Positions 1-12,889 are shown, counted from the stretch's first letter. The stretch is DNA of 64,000 nucleotides from Triatoma infestans (GCA_011037195.1 JAAEAF010001969.1:50004-114003), one strand, 5' to 3'. The notes: generated by a model from the letters alone, not told the origin. Made by a program: numbers and translations.

Positions 1-180
1 CTTCTTTATATTAGTTCAGATCAGTTTCCGAGTCTGTTCCAGCATGATTCATTAAGTTCATATTGAACTAACTTCATCTTAAAGTCACTTAAATAAATCA
101 GTGTGGTGAATGACAGAAACTTTAAGTTAAAGTCAACTCTCTATACGAACTTTATGAATTATACTCTGATAGTGGATTTT

Positions 181-486
181 TTAAGCTTGCTATGCACTAC
201 ACACTACTGTAGTACTTGACTTTTATTTAAAACATTTTCATAAGGAGAATTGATTTTAGAGGGGTTATGCACTTTTCCTCTAAAGTAACATTTTAATATA
301 TAGACCGTAAATGTCTACCATGAATAATGAAATAAAATTATCAATAGTAGTAGACAGAAGTAGTTACCAATAGATTAAAAATAGTAATAGTAGTAGTAGT
401 ATCAATGGTAGTAAAATTTTCAATTTTCTAAGAAAAGTGATCGAATGAAACTTGAGAAAAGTTGTGTGAATGTTGCACGACTTGAG
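181..486 (+). repeat. Common interspersed repeat, 3' half
   Basis: This is the 3' part of the repeat family that recurs throughout the window. It shows the family landmarks in order: a stretch like TTATTTGAAACATTTTC, the 'gattttagagggg' block, 'cctctaaagt', and a decayed terminal block resembling AGAAAGTTGTGTGAATGTT near 460-480. It has no coding content. Confidence 0.6.
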
Positions 487-829
487 CTTTTAAAGATTTA
501 TTACTATAAAAAAGTAATCAAAATAAAAACCTAAATGTACCTTTAATACGCTGTTATTGAAGAGGTTGCTGTTATTTCTGGTACCTATAAATATATAAAA
601 TAATTATAAAAAATATAATTAACCAAACGTAGTACAGTGCATACATAAATACTTGTTTTGTTATTAATATAATATATTAAATATATCTCGGAACCATACG
701 CCATCTGTTTTATGGTTTAATTTTAATTGATACCACGTGTTTTTTTAATATTGAATGAAGCTCACTATGGTGTGAAATAAAATATCAAAATAAACATGAA
801 TTTAATGTATTTTTTTTGCATTATTCCGA
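487..829. other. AT-rich spacer, no gene seen
   Basis: The stretch is A/T-dominated with short TA runs and no ORF or repeat landmark that I recognise. Confidence 0.5.
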
Positions 830-1590
830 AAATTCCTTTTAAAGATGTTCTGGGATAGGGGTGCGGTGACATTAGACTTTCCTCTTAAGTACTATTCAAT
901 ATATTAAACGATTCTTACGCCTACATAATATTAATAATATAATAAGAATTAAAAGGCGTTGCCCAAATGCCGAGTTTCATGAAAATTGGTTAACCAGAAT
1001 TACGACTTAACTGAACGGTTCAATTTTATACAATTATCTGGATTCTATAACATGGTATATACGATATGTATAGATCTATCACTTTTGTTAAAAATTTTTT
1101 TTTCGAGAAAATTGTTTCTGGAAGGATTTTGGGATGTTTTGGAGTTCACATTTTGGGATAGTTTGGAGTTCACATTTTGGGATAATTTGGAGTTCACGTT
1201 TTGGGATAATTTGGAGTTCACGTTTTTTCTTATTCCATTGTTCTATAATGTTAAAGTCTATTAAACACTGCGAAAATTCCAAGTCTGTTAGAAAATCAGT
1301 CAAAAACTACGTAGAAATTGATTTTTAGAAAAACATGTTTTATAAAATGGACTCAGTGGTATGTTTGTATATGTGTGTATGTGAACAGTCAGCTCAAAAA
1401 CGAAAAGAAAAACCCTGAGAATTCAAACTTGACATTCTGTTTATGTGTCACCATGGGATGGATGGATATCCGTCAGTAAGTTATCTGTCAAAATTCTTCA
1501 ACCGCGTACACCACTTTACTGAATGAATTTTTCACGATTGTGTGAATTTCTCAAAAATGGCTTAAATGATTTTTATTGAAGTTAGTTTAT
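830..1590 (+). repeat. Common repeat, two partial copies
   Basis: The first part (about 830-1130) carries the middle and 3' landmarks of the family, including 'gttaaccagaattacgactt'. The second part (about 1335-1590) carries the 5'-side landmarks: a GT-rich tract, 'ctcaaaaacgaaaa' and 'ttcaaacttgacattc'. They are separated by the minisatellite at 1127-1222 and a short decayed stretch. Confidence 0.6.
1127..1222 (+). repeat. 24-bp minisatellite, 4 units
   Basis: Four head-to-tail 24-bp units of the type TTTTGGGATAATTTGGAGTT plus CACG differ at only a few positions. Because 24 is divisible by three, one frame reads a repeated octapeptide around FWDNLEFT. The peptide looks incidental, since the surrounding frame is low-complexity and the other strand is open as well. 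Confidence 0.9.
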
Positions 1591-1924
1591 CAATTACACA
1601 ATTATATTAGCTACAACTTTTATGGAAAAGTCTTCCATATAAAATAAAAACAACTCATGTAACAAATCTTCAATTGTATGGGAAATTTGTTAATTTTATA
1701 ATTGAATCAGTGGTTGTTTTAAAAAAGGACTTAATCCATTTATTTAGATTTTTTGGCAAATTGAAAAATACTGTTTTGTGATCATACTTTTAATCGTAAC
1801 AAGAAACATTTTCCCATATTATCATGGTAAATTACTGAGTATTTCCAGTAAGTATCATTGCCGTATAATTTTATTACTATAAAAAAGTAACCAAAATAAA
1901 AACCTAGACGGATGGATATTTGTT

Positions 1925-2305
1925 ATATTAATTATAATTAAATATGTTGAGAAAATTCTGAGCTTGAAGAAAATTAGTTGACCAGAAGTGCGTTTTTAAA
2001 GAACAGTTTTTTTTGTAGTTTCGTATGATTTTCTCCACAAAAATACCAATAGTTTTCATTAAAGTTGGTTTACTTGCGGAGGCCTATCATTTTTGTTTAA
2101 AAGGGGATGAGAGATATAGTAAGTTTTCCTCAAAAAAATGTTTTTATTGGGTCAAGAATCTTCCATTGATATAACATTGAATACAACTCAATATTTAGTA
2201 AGAGAATTAAAAATATGAAGGAAATTTATCATTCATTCATAATTATGTAAATTGGAGGAAGAGAAAGTTGTGTGAGTGTTGACACCAGGTTGTTATATAT
2301 ATATT
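1925..2305 (+). repeat. Common repeat, 3' part
   Basis: It contains 'gaccagaagtgcg', 'gattttctccacaaaaata' and ends in the family terminal block (AGAGAAAGTTGTGTGAGTG followed by TTGACACCAGG) near 2255-2300. Confidence 0.6.
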
Positions 2306-2859
2306 TTGGTTTACCATACATACATGGTCACATTTATTAATTATCTTCACATTAAGATAATTGTTAAATTTAAAAATGCGCATTATCTTAATTGTTCGCT
2401 ATTATCTATTTTTTTTTGTTTTGTTTTTGTTTGTTGTTAATTTAGTTACCAAAATGTTTGCCACATAGTTAATGATGCATGCAAAATATTACCACAAAAT
2501 CTACATAATGTTAGGGTTGTGTCTGGCAAAAAAAAGAAAGAAAAAAAAAAGTAAGATAAAATTGCAAAGTATGTGAAAAGAAATAATATACTAAAGGAAT
2601 AAAAATATAAATAATAATAATAAGCGGAAAAAAAATAAAGATAATTTATAAAAAAAGAAATAGTTTGCGGATATTGCGGGATAGAGTTAATATAATATAA
2701 CTATATACACAATTATATATTGCGATATTTCTGTCTGTTGAAAGGAAAGAAAAAAAAAATAAATAAATAAAGAAACACATTGCGTATCTGAATTGAATTG
2801 GTCTTCTTCCTCAATTCTTTCTTCATAGTTGGATTAAAGTGAAGGTAGGCTTTCTTTCC

Positions 2860-2898
<39 letters not shown>

Positions 2899-4460
2899 AG
2901 AGAGAGAGAGAGGTATCAATCAATATAATTTTTTTTTTGCAATATACTTACTGTGTTGGAAAAAAAATGAGGTAGGGAAAAAAATATGCACAAAAAATGT
3001 GTGGTTTTAAACATTGGGGTTAAAAAAAAAAAAAATAGAAAAAAAGACTTCAGTGATGATTGAATGTGTGGGTACACTAATGGCGGTTGACAGAGACCAC
3101 TATGGTGACGAAATGTTTGCAAATAATTTGCCCAAACCAACTTTAAATCAAGCATAATTATATGATATTTTCATTAATTTTTTTTTTTAATGACTGAAAA
3201 CAAGAATACACGTTGCATCTTGTTTTGTCAGAAATAGAATGGTTAAGTTCGGTTAATCTAGCCTCACTTCTTAGATATTAACCTAATTTATAATATCTTT
3301 GAATATCATTCAATGCAGCTTTTGAGTTCTATAAACCATCGATAAAATAACGCGCTAGTATCCTGGCGTAAACATTCAGCTATATTAAAAAATCTAGTGA
3401 GAAACACTTACACAAGTTTCACTTAATCTAATTAATATAATTTAATCAAGAAAATTTCTTTAAAATTGCAGCGTTATAATATTTACTTGAGCTGGCCATA
3501 AAAATGATGTTGGGGGATTTTATGTGGAGCGCTCTATATCAATATTAACAAAGCTTGTGCAAATTGATTTTTAAACTAACTACGAGGCCTGCAAAATAAA
3601 ATCAATTTTATCAGAAAATAATAAGTATGCAAACGGAACTAAGCTATTAATTGTGGCTACTACCAAAAGAGTATAACGGTAAGGAGCTGGACACCACGCT
3701 GTTTGGATGGAGAAGGGGTTTCGGAGAGGGAGGAGCGGAAACAGTGAAACGCTCAGGAATGAGGTAGGAAAAGAGTTAGGGGAACCGCGGAGTTGTAGGG
3801 TGAGCTCCCGGGTATCGGACTTGTGCTGATCTTCTACCGCTAAAATAGCAATAGACTCACTTAGTAAAATAAATAAAAAAAAGGTTGTAGAGGAATAAAC
3901 ATCACAATTTTTCTACTAAGGTGAACACTATGGGATCCCCTTAGTTTTATTACCAACGCAGTTTTATTACACTGATAAAAAACGAAATTATAAACAAAAA
4001 CAGGAGAGGCACATATACTATATCCCCTCAAACAATACAACTAAATTCTAACTAGAATATAGTAGCACTCAATACTAAATTATCGCGTATTTACCGTGAT
4101 TGCGCTACAGTTCGTATTTTAAAAAGAAACAGAAAAGTAAAATTCTAACAAAAACATAATATTATATATACATAAAGACCAAAGGAGCTGGCCAGTACCA
4201 ACACAGCAATATAATAATTTGTTTTGATATTCAAGTTACTAATTAATTAGTTTTCAGTAAGAGTCTATTTAGGTATTTATTTCTGAGTGTAAGTTAAATA
4301 AACTTACTACGCTTTGTATTGGTGTCAGTAAATTTCACTCCAAATATTACGTTGGGGCTCTGAGGTGATACCCTCGCCGCCTCCAATATAGTAATCTCGT
4401 CCAGGTACCTAAAGGTGCAGGAAATCCTCAACAGTGAGAGACGTCACGCCACTGCTAGTG
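2306..4460. other. Non-genic stretch with microsatellite and a GC-richer patch
   Basis: This is mostly A/T-rich spacer with A-runs. It holds a (GA)n microsatellite at about 2871-2912. A compositionally distinct, G-rich patch lies at about 3670-3840 and is followed by an A-rich tail, which could mark an unclassified retro-inserted fragment. I see no ORF with recognisable protein similarity. Confidence 0.4.
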
Positions 4461-4689
4461 TGCGTCACTCGTGACGAAAATGCACAGTGCGTAGTACTAT
4501 CCCCTTAAATTTAATGGAATAGCCATTTAAATACTCCGGCAATCGCCATACAGAACGAGCGCTCTGGCCTGCTACAGACACACTTACACTTACACTTACA
4601 AAACAAATATCACTGTTATTGCATACATACGTATATTGCTGCTTGGACATTGTTCCATTCCTATTTTAACTACAAACTCAAAATATTTC

Positions 4690-5146
4690 TTTCTTTCCCA
4701 TTGCTATTATCTCTTTCACAAATATAGATTTTTATTAAGTTCCGCGATGCAAAAACATCGGGTAACACTGGGAAAATATTACAAAAAAATGTGATAGATA
4801 TTTGTGTGTTTAGAGAGCATACAAAGTTTAAACAAAAACTCATTAGAGTCGTTTTCGAGAAAATCACGAAAAACTGAAAAAAAAAATTAGTAAAGTGGCA
4901 CTTTCAGTTGAGGATTTTACTCGAAATCTTTGATTCTGATACGGGTGAGCTTCCTGCAACTTTTTGTTTTCGAGTTATTGTGTTAACATACACGCAAGCT
5001 CCCACACAGTTACACATAGAGACCACTGCCTAAAAATATTTTGTTCGTATTCAGGGGACCTCAAAACATATATTTCCGTTGAAAACTCAATTTCAAAGAT
5101 CTATCACGATCGCATACTTCCTCTTAGTCTAAGTACTAGAAAGTAA
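4690..5146 (-). repeat. Common repeat, minus orientation
   Basis: The reverse-complement landmarks appear in the expected order: 'cgttttcgagaaaatcacga', 'cactttcagttgagga', 'ctcaaaacatatatttcc', 'gaaaactcaatttc', then 'cacgatcgcatacttcctc' and 'gaaagtaaaa'. The R1/I-like non-LTR element follows immediately. Confidence 0.7.
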
Positions 5147-5179
5147 AAATTTGGAGTACTATACGCACATACACACACA

Positions 5180-6856
5180 ATGGGTTGCCCTCAGGGTTCA
5201 TGTTGTGGTCCATGTTACTGGAATATAATGTATGATCCAGTTCTGAGATTATCGTATCCAGAATCCTTTGAGGCTGTGGCTTATGCGGATGATTGGTTAA
5301 TAATGATTGCAGATAAGGATGGGCTTGGTGCTGAATGGAAGGCTAACGAATGTCTTTTTGCTTTTGCTAGATGGTCCAAAAAATCTAAAATTACATTTAA
5401 CTATTCCAAAAGCAAAGCTTTATACATCACACGAAAAAGAAACTCTCATGAACCACAAATTTTTCTGCATGGACAAAAAAATTTTGCTAGTCCAAAACTC
5501 AAAATTCTTAGGCGTATACTTTGATAGATTTTATAACTGGAAGCCTCAAATAGATCACATTTCCAACAGAGCAATACACTTAACTAATATCCTTTCTAAA
5601 TTAGCCAAAGTCCATTGGGGTTTAATTGTGAAGCGCTAAAGGTGATCCATGATTTCTGCTATCACCTACGGTTGTCCAATTTGTGGCACCGCGATAAATA
5701 AATCAATAAACAGAAAGAAAATTATTAGAACCCACAGAATAATTCTTATCAGAGTGCTAAGAAGTTTTCAAACAATATCTTACGAGGCAGCATGTGTGGT
5801 TGGTGATATTATGCCTATTGATACAAAAATAAAAGAACTCGTCTGTATATAAAGCCAAGCAGTGCAAGTTTAGGTCGAAGATAGTCAGTTCGATCTCGAT
5901 TTACCAATTAGTTTTGCTCATCGCATGCATCCAGCCAAAGTACCATTGGTTACCCGGAAGCAAAAGAATAGACAATATGAATTTAACATCTACACCGATG
6001 GAAGTAAGGAGGGCGAGCATGTCGATTGTGCCATAGCTATCTACGATTCAAAAAGCGAAGAATTACTTAGAGCAGATAAATTCAAACTTTCGCCTTATTG
6101 TACCAACAATCAGGCAGAGGAGCTAGCTATTGAAATGGCATTGGCAATACTTGAAGAAATCCCTTCCCAGAACAAATCTGCCTGCATACTAAACTGACAG
6201 CCAAGTTACCCTCGACTGTTTGAAGAATAAAAACCACAATCTACCACTCTTAATGAGAACTAGAAAGAAATTGTTTCGTCTGACCGAGGATGTAGGATGG
6301 ACAGTTCATGTCTCTTGGGTGAAATCTCATCAAGGTCTTGCAGGAAATGAGATGGCTGACTGTTTAGCGAAAGAAGCTTCTAAATCTGCTTCCTTACCCC
6401 TCAGCTATGTTAAAGTATCCTTGTCATATGTAAAATCACATTACCGAGACAAAAGTGTAGCTGAATGGGATCAACAATGGGCTACCACTACCAAAGGTGC
6501 ACTAAGCAGGATGTTTTTTACTACTGTAACAGACCGATTGAAGAAGCCTTTCATTCAGCTGACCTATAAACTGACACAAATTCTGAGCGGCCACGGAAGA
6601 TACAAGGCATATTTACACCATTACCAAAAAAATTACAGAACCCTACTGTAGATGCCTCGGCAATCCAGAACAAACAGTGGAGCACCTTCTCTTCCACTGC
6701 CCTCTTCTGGATTCATTGAGGATGAGACTGATAAGAAATACGCTACTTCAAGGCGGCCTATGGCCCCCTGTCCAACTCAGTGATCTTCTTCTCAATAAGT
6801 ATTTTGAAATTTTCTCTGAATATGTCAACTCCATTGACTTTGATTCCCTTATATAA
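5180..6856 (+). pseudogene. Non-LTR retrotransposon ORF2 C-terminal half (RT, RNase H, zinc knuckle), frameshifted
   Basis: This is a 5'-truncated pol of a non-LTR retrotransposon. It opens at the RT motif GCPQGSCCGP and has the catalytic YADD at about 5282-5293. The RT thumb follows in another frame after a shift near 5510, and again from 5649. The RNase H domain has YTDGS (about 5991), the glutamate in NNQAEEL (about 6105), TDSQ (6193, reached only after a one-base frameshift near 6190) and GNEMADCLAKEA. A further shift near 6620 leads to a CCHC-type knuckle (CRCLGNPEQTVEHLLFHC, about 6647-6703), and the frame stops at 6856. The order RT, RNase H, C-terminal knuckle fits R1/LOA/I-group elements; the clade is inferred. 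At least four frame breaks make it non-functional. It would have acted in target-primed reverse transcription. Confidence 0.88.
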
Positions 6857-7560
6857 TAAATATCACCATGTAAATAATTATAATAATATTATACACTGTA
6901 ATTGTAAAAATAATGAAAAATGAATGGAAAAATTCATCACTATTACCACAAACCTTTATTTATTTCTTCTTTAATTCAATTTCTATTATTATCTCTCTAA
7001 TATTAGTTTTGTCTTATGTCTTATCATTTTACTTTTGTGTCTTTTATCTTTTTATTTTGTAGTACTAACTTAAATTCTAATTTGTCATCTGTTTATAATT
7101 TAGTCATTATATATATTGTAAATATTGAATATATTTAATGTTGTGTTTTTCAATGTGTGCAGTATATGTAATATGATGCATACTGAAAATAAACTCCTCC
7201 TCAACAGGGGTACTGTTGGGGAGAAAAAACACACACACACTACACATACACTGGATTTGTATAAAGGGAGTGGACATAAAGCTAAACCCACTATTGTGGC
7301 TCCCTTAGGGTTAGTGTTTGTAGTCGTATTTAAAGTGTGCAGTGTGCAACTATGAGTGTGTATGTGAGTGATATTAAGCTGGTGTTCGCTAAACCCAAGT
7401 AGCTGCACCACATCATGTACGTCTGTATGTTCTATGTGCATTGTTTGAATATTGCAAGGTGTCTGCGAATGGTGTTGTTAGTGTTTTGTTAGGGCTGGAA
7501 TACCCGCGTGGACGCAATGATCCCCGAGGAAGTGGCTAGTTCCTATGGGCAACAATATGA
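6857..7560 (+). other. Probable 3' UTR of the non-LTR element, then spacer
   Basis: Directly after the pol stop the sequence is T-rich without coding content and could be the 3' untranslated region of the preceding element. I could not place its end; no clean poly-A or target duplication was seen. CA/GT-rich stretches near 7230 and 7345 produce chance ORFs on both strands. Confidence 0.35.
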
Positions 7561-7565
7561 CATTT

Positions 7566-8150
7566 TACTTTCTCTTACTCCTAGTAAGAGGTAGTACTCT
7601 GATTGAGTCAAATTTTCAAAATTGAGTTTTCACCGGAAATACATGATCCCTGAGTTTCGAAAAAAATGTTTTTTGCAAAACCGTCTGTGTATGCGTGACA
7701 CGTCTATTATGGAATTATGGAATGGTGTAGATCTGTATAATATTAATGTACGTTAGAAGCATTGCAATAATTACAAATTTGAAAAAAATTGGTTAACCGG
7801 AAGTGTGACTTTTCTGAGAATTGTTTGGAGTTTTCACAAAAACGACTGTAACGATTTTCTTTAAACTTGGAATGCTAATTGCATAGATATAGACGAATCA
7901 TTTTTATTTGAAACATTTTCCCACAAAAATTGGTTTTAGACACTGAAGCATCTAGACGTTGAATTTCAAATTTATCAAGATTATTGACGCTTTTTTCTGG
8001 ATTACAATATAATAATTCAACTACTATCCGTGTTAGGTAGGTAGCCCCCCCCCCCACCAGCTTTATTTTTATGTTAGGTTAATTGAATAAAATTTGAATT
8101 TTAAACAAAATTGTAATTATATTAACTGCAGTGTGAGGAATTCGTGTAAG
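7566..8150 (+). repeat. Common repeat, near full length
   Basis: This is one of the cleanest copies. It starts with ACTTTCTCTTACT followed by the short palindrome around CTAGTAAGAG, continues through 'gagttttcaccggaaata' and 'ggttaaccggaagtg', and ends near 8150 with a decayed terminal block (GAATTCGTGTAAGTGTTGCC). The middle contains a C-run at 8047-8056. Length is about 0.6 kb. Confidence 0.75.
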
Positions 8151-8552
8151 TGTTGCCCATCAGTGTTGGTATTTATTTCAGAGTATGAGTGCATTGAAGT
8201 TTAACTTGTTGGCACAGTGTTCCATGAAATTCATTAGTAACACCAACAAAATCTGTCAAGTTACCTTCTTTTATTCCTAACAGACAAGTCCAAAATAAAT
8301 AAAAATAAATTTTTAATGTTTACAAACTGAAACTATAGTCATTTATTTCTTAAATATAATTTTTCATAAATGCTAACTTCTTTTTCATTTGAGTGTAAAA
8401 ATAATCACATTCTTGTGACTATATTAATGAGGCATATAAAGTTGTAGGGGGAAACAATATTTTAATTTTTATATTATAACTGATGAGTTTGTAATGTCAC
8501 ATTTGTTGTATAACACCACTCTGTGGGTCTGTTGTTTAGTGTTTATGTGGTG

Positions 8553-8584
<32 letters not shown>

Positions 8585-8842
8585 CTACATTTTTATATTG
8601 TGTCCTCCAAGCGTGTGATGGTGTGTTAGCGGTGAACAGACCACAGATTTGTATTCTTCTTTTTTCTCTACAATCTAGGTGACAAAACGATTCACCTGTC
8701 TAATTAAATAGAACAAGGTAGACAGAATGAAGAAAAATGTGGCCAATAAACAAAAATGTCCTAATTACCTAGACTTAGCTGTGTTATAATTAATATTCGG
8801 ATAACAATACTCATTTTGATTATTATTTTTTACTATTTTTAT
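8151..8842. other. Spacer with (GT)n microsatellite
   Basis: This is AT-rich sequence with a GT dinucleotide run at about 8557-8584. No gene or known repeat is seen. Confidence 0.5.
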
Positions 8843-9060
8843 TTTTTACTTTCTCTAACTATTGGTAAGAGGAATTATTGTGATCGTGTCAAATTTTCGA
8901 TATCGGATTCCACTAGAAACACATATTTTGAAGTCTCCTGAGACCGAAAAAGTGGTTTCTTGTGGTCTGTGCGCGTGTGTGTGTAAGTGAATAGCATAAC
9001 TCAAAAACAAATATTCGCAGAAAGTTCAAACTTGACATTCAACATGAGCATCTTAGACTG
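8843..9060 (+). repeat. Common repeat, 5' part only
   Basis: It begins ACTTTCTCTAACTATTGGTAAGAG and runs through 'tccactagaaacacatattt', a GT-rich tract and 'ttcaaacttgacattc'. It is cut off where a retroelement remnant starts. Confidence 0.65.
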
Positions 9061-9137
9061 CCGACGACAATCCAGTTGATCTCATCCATAAGGATGAATA
9101 CTGTAAAGCTGCTCATAACTGGAAGCCAGATAGAACA

Positions 9138-9400
9138 TTACCCAAAGAAACAGGCACGGGACCAGTGAAAGTGAGAGAGGCGCCTAAACTTGAGGGGGAG
9201 AGGTTTGGTAAACTTATCTACCTCTTCATTCCCAAACATTCCCATTAGGATCAGATAGAAGTAAGTCCTAAAAGGTGGAAAGCTCTTCCACTCCTCTAGG
9301 ACATTATAGTACCAACTTGAAAGTGGTGACACATGAACTCAGCGCCTTCAACTCAAGCTTGATTATCCGAGCAATACAAACACCTTTTAAGTTAATGTTA
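9138..9400 (-). pseudogene. Possible RNase H tail of a non-LTR retrotransposon
   Basis: A minus-strand frame of 64 codons contains MGMFGNEEVDKFTKP. This resembles the last RNase H motif of insect non-LTR elements (typically G-H-x-G-I-x-G-N-E-x-x-D-x-x-A-K). Upstream sequence to about 9400 in other frames looks like decayed RNase H, with several stops. No RT part is recognisable nearby, so this is a small decayed fragment. The assignment rests on one motif and stays tentative. Confidence 0.35.
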
Positions 9401-11165
9401 CGTAACCGCTCATCCAAAATACAACAAAGAATAATTTATTGTAAATCTCAGCCTGGAAAATAGAGATATTGCCAAATGATCTCCTGCCTCAAAACAGCAA
9501 TAGAAAATCTTGTGGATGTTTCATATTAGATTTGTTTTTTTCTTATTGCAATTGTTCATTGCCGTCATCAGGACAGGTCTTGTCATGGCTATGGATTACG
9601 CGATTACTACGATTAAGACATATTCGGAAATATTTTAAATATTTTAAATTTAAGCCACTAACTCAGAAAAAAATTATTCTTAAATGAATAAAAATATAAA
9701 TGAAAGGTATTATTTATAAACAAATAACTAAATAATAGAAGATGGAGAAAACTAATGAAATTAGAGAATAAAGTAATCTTCTAAAGAATTAATGGATTTT
9801 AGATCATATAGTGAGAAAGGGTCGATTGAACAGGATAAGAAAAACAGATAAAGGCGAGGATAGACAAAAAACAAAGAAATGAAACAAGTTTTTTTTATAA
9901 ACAAAAGTTCAACAATAATTGTGAGAACAAAAAAACAAAAAAAATATTATCTATAGCTATCATCTTAATTGGTCTTAGGTGGAGAACTCTATAATAAAAT
10001 GTCTGAACTATATTATATAATGGATCGACCTGGATATTCTCTATTATATTAATGACTTACTAAAAAAACTATTTCAATATTAAATAGATATCGTGTAGTT
10101 AAATTTTTTGCCATATGAACAAAAGAAAACTTTGATAAACTCGAAACACAACAAACTGTAGAGTGTTGTTTATATAACTTTAATTTATGTTGTATACGTA
10201 TTTTACTTGTTCATGTACAGTGTTTATGGACGGGGTAAGAAATGGAAGGCTACTGACGGGAGGGGGGGGGGAGTGGCCAATACAAGTAAAACTAGAAACT
10301 TGTGTATTATAAATCTTGTAAAGCTCTATTGGTCACAACATGTTATAGACTGTATCACTTATATTTCCACTAATTAACTTGGACTATCCATACTATAGCT
10401 GGCAGCTTCCCTTATCTTCTCATTCTATTTGTATACTATGTAGTTTTAAAGCATGTTTACTCATACAGCTTGTAAAACCGTATATATATGTACAAAATAT
10501 CTTCTGTTATTTGCTTGTACAGAAAAATCTCGTTTACAATGATTAGATTTAAACTATATTATTTTTTTTCTAATTTAGTGACCACATGTTTATTACAAAC
10601 TGAAATAAATATATTTAGAAATATGCAATAAAACAATGCACAAAACAAGGTTGTAGAAGCAATGTTATAAACAATCAAGAGTTCATTGTGGATAAAATCT
10701 CCGTAAAACAAATGAGATGACATGGGGTAACCCTAAGTATGGAACGATTTGCCTGGCATAATCTATACATGCAAGAGGTTCAAGCAACCGGTGGCAAATG
10801 TTTAATAATTTAGTGTATATTTTAAACAAAAAGTTCAAAAAAACATGATAAATTTATTTTATTATTGTCTTTAAAGCGCCTTGTTCAAGTTAACAACTAA
10901 ACTAACGATATTACGTTCTTCTTGATTTCTTTATTTTGGGTCTTCCATTTGGATAGAACAGTGCAAATTAAAGCAAGTATAATGTTTGAAATAATGTCAT
11001 TTAAAATAAATTATTAGAAAAACGTATACAAAAAAGTGTTGCAACTAAAAGACGCTGCTCTCAGAGAATGGGATTGATGATCGATAGATTTCTAACCTAT
11101 TGTCCGCTGATCCAGGTCCTTGACTAATGACCAGGTCATTATTGCTGGCTATATGCTGAGAACGT
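9401..11165. other. Long AT-rich stretch, nothing recognised
   Basis: Short ORFs only, none with family motifs. A G-run at about 10259-10271 and many A/T runs are present. I see no TE termini or RNA gene. Confidence 0.45.
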
Positions 11166-11169
11166 TGAT

Positions 11170-11470
11170 GGATGAATAAGTGCATAACGAAACCTGGATA
11201 CTAAAAAAAAGGCATCGCGAGAGCCTCTTGGTATTAGAAACATACTTTTCGAAGAGATCTACAGAAAGCAGCACGAAGCGCAAGAAAATTAGAAATATCG
11301 AGATAAGGAATAATAAATGGGAATGGAGAGGAAGGATCTGGTCTCAAGTTAAGGTGATGATGGACAGCGAGGTGGATGGTCGAAGGAAGAAACGAGAAGG
11401 TTGAGGAGATGATGCCAGGATATGGGCTGACGAATCTTGAAACTTTGAGAGAAGGATTATTATATAAAGG
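11170..11470 (+). pseudogene. RT C-terminal remnant of an RTE-like non-LTR element
   Basis: A 74-codon frame (11180-11404) starts NETWILKKRHRESLL and contains KIRNIEIRNN. This matches the general pattern after the RT domain of insect RTE/'endonuclease-reverse transcriptase' elements: ETW-x-L-x-K, then an E-rich stretch and RIRN-x-x-IR. A basic tail (GRRKKREG) fits the usual end of these proteins. There is no catalytic region; it is a 5'-truncated decayed fragment. The clade is an inference from the motif pattern. Confidence 0.5.
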
Positions 11471-11574
11471 ATGAAGGAAATCCTCACTCTAGTCTAAATG
11501 TCAGGATATGTGGATTCATATTTTATGGATATGGAAACTTTCTATGGCCATGAAGATTGAAGTTATTGTGCACA

Positions 11575-11635
11575 CCAACACTGTGAAACTTGCAGTAAGA
11601 GAAAGTCGTGTGAGTGTTTCACACTAATTTTTTTT
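11575..11635 (+). repeat. Common repeat, terminal block
   Basis: This is a well preserved 3' terminus: AGTAAGAGAAAGTCGTGTG followed by AGTGTTTCACACTAA. The stem GTGTGA/TCACAC is intact. Confidence 0.75.
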
Positions 11636-12889
11636 CTTATCAAAAAAATTTCAGGATGAAATTAAATATTATAAAATCATTAGGATAAAAAAATATAGAT
11701 GGTAATTATTGTGAAAATACAATTAAAATTAAAGTTCATCGTAATATTAATAGTTGGAGAATGTTAGTTCGGTAGTAAAACCTAAAAATAGATGCGTTCT
11801 GAAAAGGAAGTATAGAAAAAGAAGAAATGGGTACCGATTTATTGTTATATATATGTGTTGTAACGTTTAGAGATTATAGAAAACAATTTATTTATTATGT
11901 GATAAACTTAGTGTTGGGAAGCGACGATTTCTATAGGTGGTAGTGAAGCGGGTTAAAAGTTTAGAAATATGGTGTGAAATGATTATAGTTCAGGGCGTTA
12001 ATAGTAGGTTGCCGTACTATTTTAAACTTGCAATAATAATAATCAAGTTAAAGTTTTATTTGATTTTCATTTGTATCCAACTATTTCTCATTGCAAGCCA
12101 TCCACCTCCACCAGCTAACTAACTAAAGAACGGACTCAAAGAAAAAAAGGGAAAAGAACTGCTGAGTAGAACTAGCAGAAACCCTGGTCAACTAACTATA
12201 ACACCTTCAGAGCAATTAGTTTGGAGTTTATTGGCAAGCTATGGTGTGTGTATGTAAGAAAATGAACTTGGGCTCTATAACTGCATTAAGTTACTGCACT
12301 AAAGTCATATTATATCTTTCTACTATCACCACACAATATAAATAAATATAAACTAAAGTCATATAATATATATATAATAAATACCATGAAACTGCACTAG
12401 TCTATAAATAGAATCAGAAATTTAATCGCCTTCACTAATAATATAATTATCCTCGGCATTGCAGCCTCATTGGCGATCTTTAATGCGTTATTAGATGGAC
12501 CCATTAATGCCCTCTATGTTTTGTTAGATTTTCTCAGTCACTGAAGAAGTTTATTATCTCTTTCTCTCTATGAAATATGTAATTTTCTCCAAGTAGAAAT
12601 ACATGTTTTACTACTAGATGAATGGATCAATGAAGTTACAAACAAAGTCAAAAAAATCTTATTTCGAACACCCACAAATATGAAATTCACAAAGTATAGT
12701 AAGGCTTGGAAATTTTTACTGCATTGCCCTAACTTAAGTATAAACGTGGTACGGTATATATTATATTAGCTGGCCCAGATAGCAGGTAGACATTGTATGT
12801 ATACACTGAAATCCAAAAGATAGCACCAAAACATTATGCGTAACTCAAATTAATCATTTGAAATGTAACGTCACAGATTCCTTGGAAAA
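11636..12889. other. Non-genic AT-rich stretch
   Basis: Only short ORFs are present. No protein motif, TIR or tRNA-like element was recognised. Confidence 0.45.

Noticed and set aside
986..1328. Repeat protein with FWDNLEFT units
   Set aside because: The peptide comes from a 24-bp minisatellite inside a non-coding repeat; the reverse strand is equally open.
2871..2912. GA tract as a regulatory GAGA element
   Set aside because: It is a simple microsatellite in featureless DNA with no associated gene.
7100..7441. 113-codon ORF with its plus-strand partner
   Set aside because: Both strands are open because of CA/GT-rich simple sequence; histidine/threonine runs are non-coding in character.
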